NCBI RefSeq assembly: GCF_000485595.1
Contig: NW_014577639.1
Span: 1 to 64,000, forward strand
Source: Priapulus caudatus
Taxonomy: Eukaryota > Priapulida > Priapulimorpha > Priapulimorphida > Priapulidae
Direction of reading: 5' to 3'
DNA length: 64,000 nt
Shown piece after piece: positions 57,781 to 64,000 of the stretch; the stretch's first letter is position 1, and every line of letters starts with the position of its first letter. Position numbers and translations under genes: made by a program. The notes under the pieces are model-generated. The model did no database searches. It was not told the DNA's origin and was given only the letters and a program-made list of their open reading frames with translations.

Positions 57781-57985
57781 CAGGCGCGGATTTAGGCCGG
57801 TTTGCACCAGTTTCCAGAAACCGGTCACAGACTGGGTATCTTCAGAATTGACCCTCAAAATTCACCAGAATGCACCAAATATAGCCTAATTTTTTAAAAA
57901 TTCCTTGGGGGCATGCCCCCGGACCCCCCTAGCTGTGACTAGAACTATGGAAACTGGTCACCCAAACCCTCTGGATTTGCCCCTG
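57781..57985. mobile_element. 205-bp insertion inside the MITE arm
   Basis: It starts CAGGCGCGGATTTAGG and ends TGGATTTGCCCCTG, weakly inverted ends. GAGGG lies on both sides (57776-57780 and 57986-57990), and removing it restores the MITE arm exactly. It shares the gaatgcaccaaat and ccccctagc segments with the repeat near 125-215. Confidence 0.75.
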
Positions 57986-58075
57986 GAGGGAGGGTGCCGC
58001 TACGTGGCAGCACTAGTCACTTCGTACACTTCCGTCATTCCACAGTCATACTTCCATGCTAGACATGGCCTTATT

Positions 58076-58131
58076 TCCCTAACCGTAACGCTAATCCTAA
58101 CTCTAACCCTGACCCTAACCCTAATCCTAAC
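58076..58131. repeat. Telomere-like (CCCTAA)n tract
   Basis: ctaatcctaactctaaccct followed by gaccctaaccctaatccta: about nine imperfect hexamers. Two TTAGGG units also occur near 60890-60905. These are interstitial, probably carried by elements. Confidence 0.75.
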
Positions 58132-58984
58132 ACTAGTGCTGCCACGTAGCGGCACCCTCCCTCTACGCCCGGGGGAAAGTGACACCGTAAAGAAACAGGC
58201 TGTAGTATTGGCCGTAATGGGGGCAGAGGCATGCATCCTGCTGTGTAATTTGGGCTTGCCGGATAACCCACCCACCAAGCTCTATGAGGAGTTAATTGAC
58301 GTGATAAAGGAACACCTTTTGCCAAAACCTGCCGAGATAGTGGAACGGTTTAAATTTCACACCAGGGTACAAGGGGCATCTGAAGCGATATCTGGGTTCA
58401 TGGCAGGACTGAGTACTGTCCAAGCACTGTAATTTTGGCGAGGCGCTGGACAAGATGCTGCGGGATAGGTTAGTGATTGGCGTAATGAGTGAGTGAATCC
58501 AGCATCGGTTGCTAGCTGAGAACCAGATTCAAGAGTTGCAGCTAGATTTAAAGAAAGCCCTAGAAATTGCGACAGCGCTGGAGTTGGCGAGCAAGAATGC
58601 TCAGGATATTCAAAAGTGTGCCCACCCCACTGCTGCCAACAAGATCTGTACTCGTCCGAACCCTGGCCAGCACAGTAATATTCAACCTAACTCTAGGCAA
58701 CAGAGTAGCTCCGGACAACGCAGCAGTACCACGGTGCACCCCGGCCCGCGTAAACATGGTCAAGCAACAGAAGGGAAGTCGCTCTGCCCGTTCTGCTCGA
58801 AATGCTACCGCTGCGGGGGTATGCATCAACCGAATAGTTGTTGTTTTAAGAGTGAAACCTGTTTCAGCTGCGGCAAAACAGGACACATCGCACAGGTGTG
58901 GTTGAGACGACGCCCGCATCATCTGCGGCATTGGAGGAGCTTTACTCAGTCTATACAGTCAGCAGCGCTCGTTCAGAGCCTCTG

Positions 58985-59300
58985 ATCATCGTTCAGGTCA
59001 AGATGAATGACCAAATGTTACCGATGGAAGTTTATACAGGTGCCTAATTCTCGCTCATAGGGGGAAAAACATATCGGAATATATTTGGCCGGAACAAGCC
59101 TAAACTGCAGCCAAGCACAGTCAAGCTTCGAACTTATACTGGTGAGCCAGTACACACCTGCGGAGAGTTCCAAGCTTCTGTCGAGCACAACAACCAGCGA
59201 GCAACCTTACCGTTGTTGGTGGTCCCTGGAGGGGGCGCTACTCTCATGGGGAGAAACTGGCTACGCACTCTACAACTGGATTGGCAGACAATCCACCTGC
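58985..59300 (+). pseudogene. pol: Protease of the gypsy element
   Basis: It reads IVQVKMNDQMLPMEVYTGA, a stop, FSLIGGKTY, then (frameshifted) TLPLLVVPGGGATLMGRNWL. The active-site DTGAS motif has become YTGA-stop, so both the catalytic Asp and the frame are lost. The GRNWL end strand is typical of gypsy proteases. Confidence 0.75.
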
Positions 59301-60295
59301 TAAAGGAGAAGCAGCCGAACCGAGCTGACTCGAGCCCGAGCTCTTGGTACCCCGAGCTGTTTTGTGACAAACTTGGCTCGATGAAGAATGTGACCACTTC
59401 AATTCATGTGAAGCCGGATGCAACTCGAGTCTTCTGTAAGGCTAGGACTGTGCCATATCTGATGAAGCCCAAGATTGATCAGGAACTTGACCGCCTAATT
59501 GAGGCAAACATCAGTCAGCCGGTGGTTTCTGCTGAGTGGGCAGCACCCATTGTGCCTATTTTAAAATCTGATAACAGGGTACGCATATGTGATGACTATA
59601 AGGTCACGGTGAACCGATTTGCAGATGTAGATCGCTATCCACTTCCGACACCTGAAGATCTCTTTGCTACGCTGTCGGGAGGTGTGCTGTTCATCAAGCT
59701 AGACATGACACATGCTTACCAACAAATTGAGCTTGATGAGAAGAGTAAGCAGTATATAGTACCATAAACACTCACAGAGGCTTATTTGTTTACAATCGAA
59801 TCGCATTTGGAATCTCATCGGCCCCAGCGATTTTCCAGCGGGTGATCGAGAATCTGCTGGCAGGAATCCCTCGCACGGCTGTATACCTTGATGCCATTCT
59901 CGTGTCTGGCGCTTCTGAGGAAGAACACAAGGCCAATCTGAAGGTAGTTCTTCAACGGCTAGCTGAGGCTGGTCTGCGGTTAAAGAAGAACAAGTGCTGT
60001 TTCGACATGACATCCGTGCAGTACCTTGGTCATCAAATCAGCAAGGATGGTCTGGCTACACTGGACAACAGGGTCTTCGCAATTGTGGCCACACCAAAGC
60101 CCAAAGATGTGACACAAGTCCGGGCTTTTCTAGGCATGCTGACCTTTTACCTGCGGTTCGTACCACACTTGGCAAACACTCTTGAACCACTGCATCGGCT
60201 CTTAAAAAAGGGGATACGTGTTCAGTTGGGGCACCGATCAAGACCGAGCCTTCAATGCTGCCAAGGAGCTCCTGCGCAAAGCTCCTGTCTTGACT
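59300..60295 (+). pseudogene. pol: Reverse transcriptase of the gypsy element
   Basis: It reads FCKARTVPYLMKPKIDQELD, SAEWAAPIVPILKSDNRVRI, CDDYKVTVNRFADVDRYPLP, LFATLSGGVLFIKLDMTHAY and QQIELDE. A stop (59765) follows, then NRIAFGISSAPAIFQRVIEN, TAVYLDAILVSGAS, YLGHQISKDGL and VRAFLGMLTFYLRFVP. The catalytic box is YLDA rather than YLDD, so it is inactive. The frame shifts again near 60215 before the insertion. Confidence 0.88.
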
Positions 60296-61179
60296 AGTGG
60301 TGCCCCCGGACGCCCCGTCCTTGTGCAAACCGAAGGTTTGAGTTCATATATGCAGCGGCACGCTCCCCCTACTGGCAATTTAATGCAAAACAGGGAATTA
60401 CATATGGGAATTCACTGGGAATTCGTCTAATCTGAATTCGTGGGCAACAGTGACTGACTTGACACAGCGTTTGCTGGTAAGCATGTCATCGCAGCATCGT
60501 TGAAAAATGTTGGCATTTAAAAGCACCTGGAAAACTATAATAAAACTTAAATAACCCTATTGACCTCAATGACTATGCCCACCGCATGCCACTCACGATG
60601 TTTACTCGGTGACGTGGCCCTCCGAATTCTCATTGGTTGATACAAATCACGTGCCTCAAACTCCTCAATGACGCCACAGTGTTGTCAAGGCACATCCATA
60701 ACACAAAAACCCAATGCCTCAATAGCTGAACGCCTAGAGCAGAGACGACACGGCTGAAATGTCGTTGCATCGAATCCCATCTGTTTTATTCATTATTTTC
60801 CTGTTTTCTGTATATTTCTATGTTTATCCATATTTACATGATTTATTTACAACAATTTAATAACAACAAATAATTTTTTTTGGTTTATAGGGTTAGGGTT
60901 AGGGTCACAATGCACCATAAAACAGGAGTTTGAGGTACGTGATTTGTATCAACCAATGGGATTTGGGAGCTATGCAGGCCCTTAGCTGCGTGTTTGTAAC
61001 ACAGCTGTATATTTCGCCGTCGTGGAATTTCTCTTGCGTTTCGCGTGATTGACGGAACAGTTCTTCAGTGATTCTCATTCAATAGCGATGTTTCATGTTT
61101 ATAAACATTGACGTCATATGCGCACATGCGGAGTTTAACGGTTGGCAGCAAGCAGATGCGTGATATTGTTCGATACAAG

Positions 61180-61830
61180 AACACGCACGCACACACGTGT
61201 ACGTGCACACACACACTCATGCACGCACGTGTACGTGTACATGCGCACGCACGCACGCACGCACGTCTATGTGCACATGCATGCACGCACGCACGCACGT
61301 GTACCTGCACACACACGTACGCACACATGCACACACACACGCATGCACGAACGTGTACCTGCACACGCGCGCACGCACGCACACACGTGTACGCGCACAC
61401 ACACGGACGCATGCACGCATGTGTACGTACACACGCACGCACGTGTACGTGCACACGCACGCACACACTCATGCACGCACGTGTACGTGCACATGCACGC
61501 ACGCACGCACGTATACGGGCACATACACGCGCGCACGCACGCGTACATGCACACACACGGACGCACGCACGCTCGCACGTGTACGTGCACACTCATGCAC
61601 GCACGCATGCACGCACGTGTACGTGCCTACGCACGCACGCACGCACGCACGCACGCACGTGTACGTGCACACGCACGCACGCACGCACGTGTACGTGCAC
61701 ACGCACGCACGCACGCACGCATGCACGCACGTGTACGTGCACACGCACGCATGCACGCACATGTAAGTTCACACGCACGCATGCATGCACGTGTACGTGC
61801 GCACGCACGCACGTGTACGTGCACTACATA
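61180..61830. repeat. CACG/ACGTGTACGTGCAC minisatellite
   Basis: About 650 bases of almost strictly alternating purine and pyrimidine, built from gcacgcacgtgtacgtgcac units with (GCAC)n spacers. It is open in nearly all reading frames because of its composition, and it is a strong Z-DNA candidate. Confidence 0.9.
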
Positions 61831-62033
61831 AACAGCGCTTTCTATCAGAACATGTGGTCATTCATCTGTAAATGTCAAGCAGCACGCTTCACTTCTGCCA
61901 ACCACAACACATAACAAATACACGTGACCTGATCTATGACGTCACGTGAAACATCGCTATTAGACCTGCGCGATGGCGTGTGCATATGTTTGCCAGTGAA
62001 TTAGACCCACTAAAATTCGAGACTGTTCGCTGG

Positions 62034-62096
62034 CAGCAATTGATCCGTGCGCCGGCCTTTCGATTTGGCGCACGGATCAATAGCTGCCAGCGCGAG
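62034..62096. repeat. Hairpin with GC-rich stems
   Basis: tggcagcaattgatccgtgc followed by gccgg folds on ggcgcacggatcaatagctg followed by cca, around a short tttcgat loop. Confidence 0.85.
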
Positions 62097-62199
62097 ATAC
62101 TTTCGTAGGACGTTCCCGCGGTCGCATGCGCCTTGCTGCGGAACTGCGCGCAAGATCCGCGCTTAGCGGGCAGGATCAACATGGTCTCTTATCTGGATG

Positions 62200-62700
62200 C
62201 ATTATGATGTCAGTAAACCCCTGTTGCTGACCTGTGACGCTTCAGCCTATGGAGTAGGTGTGGTCCTGGCTCACGAGATTGATGGTGATGAACATCCTGT
62301 CTGCTATCACTCCAGGACTTTGCAACCAGCTGAAAAGAACTATTCTCAGGTAGAAAAAGAAGCATTGGCCAATGGCCATGATGGTGGGTGTCAAGAAATT
62401 CCACAAGTACCTATGGGGGAGACATTTCAAAATTGTCACTGATCATAAGCCATTACTAGGTTTACTGGGGGAGCTGACGGCAGTTCCACGACTGGCATCC
62501 GCTCGCCTGCAGAGATGGCCACTCATCCTACAAGGCTACTACTACGAGTTCATCTACAAACCTGGCACAACCATAGCAAATGCAGATGCGCTAAGTAGGC
62601 TTCCACTACCTCAGACTATGGAGGTACCGGTACCACCATTGGTAGTCAGCCTGATGCAGCACCTAGAAGAAGGTCCTGTGACATGCGCGATGATTTAGCA
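62200..62700 (+). pseudogene. pol: RNase H region of the gypsy element
   Basis: It reads HYDVSKPLLLTCDASAYGVG, ICYHSRTLQPAEKNYSQVEK-like (VCYHSRTLQPAEKNYSQVEK), a frameshift near 62375, KKFHKYLWGRHFKIVTDHKP, LASARLQRWPLILQGYYYEF and NADALSRLPLP. The catalytic D (CDAS), E (VEKEAL) and D (TDHKP) are present. The single frameshift breaks it. Confidence 0.88.
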
Positions 62701-63640
62701 GGACACTAAATCGGATGCAGTCCTGGCACGTGTCGTCCATTATGTGCTGCAGGGCTGGCCTGATAACAATCTGTCAGTGGAACTGATGCCATATTTCCAT
62801 CGCAGAACGGAATTGTCATGCGAGAACGGGTGTGTGTTGTGGGATACTTGTGTAGTTGTGCCTGACGTCCATCGTGCGGCACTGATTGAAGAGCTTCATG
62901 GGGCACATCCTGGCGCATCACGCATGAAAAGCATGGCACGCAACTATGTGTGGTGGCCTATGGATAATGATCTGGAAGATAGAGTGAAAAGCAGCGTATC
63001 ATGTCAAATGAATCGATCTATAGACCAGCACAAGCACCACTACATCCATGGGAGTATGCTGCGAATCCGTGGAGCCGCATACATGTGGACTTTGCCGGTC
63101 CTTTCTTAGGACACATGTTTCTCGTCATCGCTGACTCGCATACTAAGTGGCTGGAGGTCTTCATGATGCAGAAAATAACCAGTCAGAAAACAGTGGAGAA
63201 GCTGCGAATCTGCCTCGCCACGCATGGTCTACCAGACTACATTGTCAGCGATAACGGGCCTACATTCACCAGTGAAGAGTTTGCCATGCTCATCTCAGCT
63301 AATGGCATCCGTCATACATTCACTGCACCCTACCACCCATCGTCGAATGGCCTCGCGGAGAGAGCTGTTCATGCAGTCCTTCAAGGAAGGGATGAAGCGG
63401 ATGCAGACTGGTTCGCTTCAAACTCGACTCACTCGAAAGGCGTTGGCTCTCGAACTATCGTCTCACACCGCATTCAACCACCGGTCGCTCTCCAGCAGAG
63501 CTGCTGCTTCGACGTCGACCCAAGTCTAGGCTAGACTTGGTCCACCCAATGACAAGCACTGGGGTGGAGGAAAAGCAGGAAACACAGAAGCAGCAACACA
63601 AGACAACACGCACAAGATCGCTCATTCAACCCTGGTGACA
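62700..63640 (+). pseudogene. pol: Integrase of the gypsy element
   Basis: It reads VLWDTCVVVPDVHRAALIEE, LHGAHPGASRMKSMARNYVW (HHCC module with the first Cys of CxxC lost), IHVDFAGPFLGHMFLVIADS, LPDYIVSDNGPTFTSEEFAM and HPSSNGLAERAVHA. The D, D, E catalytic triad is intact. It is split into at least three frames (62744-63109, 63001-63390, then another frame). Confidence 0.88.
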
Positions 63641-64000
63641 GCGTCTTGGCGCGCAACTTTGCGAATGGACCAACGTGGTTACCTGGTAATCTGCTGCGGC
63701 GTATCAGTCCATTATTGTTCACGGCCCAGCTCCAGGATGGTCGTATCGTGCGTCGTCATCAGGACCACCTGCTACAATGCACTGGCAACCTGGTTGAGGC
63801 ACCGGCACTGCCTGAACAGGTTGAGGACCCAGCTAGGCCGGTATTTCCTGTGCTGCCTGAGGTTCCGCGTGAGGTTCCTCGTGCGGTTCCACCACTGCTG
63901 GACCTACGTGCAGCTGAGGCTCAGCACGCTGCCCCTGAGGCTACACCTGGGAGACCTATGGCTGTACAACCTGCGTCTCCACATCTAGCTGCTCCACCAG
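63540..64000 (+). pseudogene. pol: Integrase C-terminal tail of the gypsy element
   Basis: Reading across frames gives FNPGDSVLARNFANGPTWLP followed by GN, then VRRHQDHLLQ and a Pro/Ala/Glu-rich tail with VPREVPRAVP. This is the usual end of K02A2.6-type gypsy pol. The 3' LTR must lie beyond the window. Confidence 0.7.

Larger units (their letters stand above)
57753..58186. mobile_element. MITE with about 55-bp TIRs inserted in gag
   Basis: GGTGTCACTTTCCCCCGGGT at the left is inverted at the right (cgggggaaagtgacacc). The arms continue as agggtgccgctacgtggcag followed by cactagt. The left arm is itself interrupted by a second insertion. Inside, 58076-58131 is a degenerate CCCTAA-type array. 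Confidence 0.8.
57640..58940 (+). pseudogene. gag: gag of the gypsy element
   Basis: It starts MVTIEQMEAFNPVNGEDHYI followed by ERFENFFIANDI. A MITE insertion interrupts it, then it resumes KKQAVVLAVMGAEACILLCN, YEELIDVIKEHLLPKPAEIV and FKFHTRVQGASEAISGFMAG, followed by a frameshift. The end has two zinc knuckles, CYRCGGMHQPNSCC-type and CFSCGKTGHIAQVW, in which the last Cys is Trp. Confidence 0.8.
60296..62199. other. 1.9-kb insertion between RT and RNase H
   Basis: The RT frame stops at KAPVLT and resumes at HYDVSKPLLLT near 62200, so everything between is foreign. It contains an inverted pair (ttggttgatacaaatcacgt at 60636 against acgtgatttgtatcaaccaa at 60938) and a TTAGGG pair. It also has the CACG minisatellite flanked by inverted atagcgatgtttca (61082) and tgaaacatcgctat (61946), and a hairpin near 62034-62096. 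It looks like a compound of foldback elements; no single family is assigned. Confidence 0.7.
57437..64000 (+). mobile_element. Decayed Ty3/gypsy retrotransposon, standard pol order, cut by the window end
   Basis: Left LTR at about 57437-57615, primer-binding site ttggcgatgagg, gag, protease, RT, RNase H and integrase in the usual gypsy order on the + strand. A 3' tail reaches the window end. Two insertions disrupt it: a nested MITE pair in gag (57753-58186) and about 1.9 kb between RT and RNase H (60296-62199). Many stops, frameshifts and lost catalytic residues make it inactive. It sits in an intron in the same orientation as the spectrin gene. Confidence 0.88.

Noticed and set aside
61108-61914. 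Long open frames (up to 268 codons) on both strands
   Set aside because: They lie in a CACG-type minisatellite whose units lack stop triplets in most frames. The predicted products are Thr/His/Arg or Cys/Val/Arg repeats with no domain.
1-64000. tRNA, rRNA or other structured RNA genes
   Set aside because: No cloverleaf with A/B boxes, rRNA core or snRNA-like segment was recognised by reading. A covariance-model scan would be needed to exclude them.

Overview
This is an animal nuclear genome window (about 60% A+T). It has GT-AG introns of about 0.2-17 kb, TTAGGG-like interstitial repeats, and a dense mix of DNA transposons, LTR retrotransposons, a Penelope-like element and a LINE fragment. 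An invertebrate metazoan is likely. The sequence alone does not settle the phylum, and one 796-base assembly gap (31279-32074) is present.

One host gene runs along the whole + strand and is open at both ends. From 10116 to 57292 its exons encode a beta-heavy spectrin (karst/SPTBN5 type). In order they give the second calponin-homology domain, spectrin repeats 1-4, repeat 5 split by an SH3 domain, and repeats 6 to about 9. Splice phases agree at every junction I could test. The SH3 inside repeat 5 is the diagnostic beta-heavy feature.

The most unusual part lies upstream (441-2286, plus a remnant at 8460-8770). It is a tandem array of a repeat I do not recognise, built on the core L-x-E-L-P-x-x-M-T-L-x-D-L-G. 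Two half-repeats form a super-repeat of about 80 residues. Its exons join in phase to a tiny exon at 8460 and from there to the CH2 exon. No first calponin-homology domain is visible between the repeats and CH2. Either the array has replaced CH1, or it sits between CH1 (outside the window) and CH2, or two genes abut. The last repeat exon is decaying and carries an in-frame stop and frameshifts.

The introns are full of mobile DNA. 2.7-8.2 kb holds a DNA transposon with long terminal inverted repeats (TIRs). It encodes a PIN-like/Cys-rich protein whose two central blocks are each inverted in place, and an LTR-type gag fragment interrupts one TIR. 18.2-20.9 kb is a foldback element with 195-bp internal repeats. 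22.9-24.0 kb holds palindromic MITEs. 24.8-26.9 kb is a hAT-type insertion with an 8-bp target duplication. 27.3-31.3 kb is a decayed Gmr1-like gypsy element, with integrase before reverse transcriptase and a SCAN-like gag. 39.4-47.7 kb is a second, nested copy of the PIN-like transposon family. 48.3-49.6 kb is a TIR element carrying LINE sequence, and 50.5-51.5 kb is a Penelope-like GIY-YIG fragment. 55.5-56.8 kb is a tandem array split by a solo LTR. 57.4-64.0 kb is a decayed standard-order gypsy element with nested insertions.
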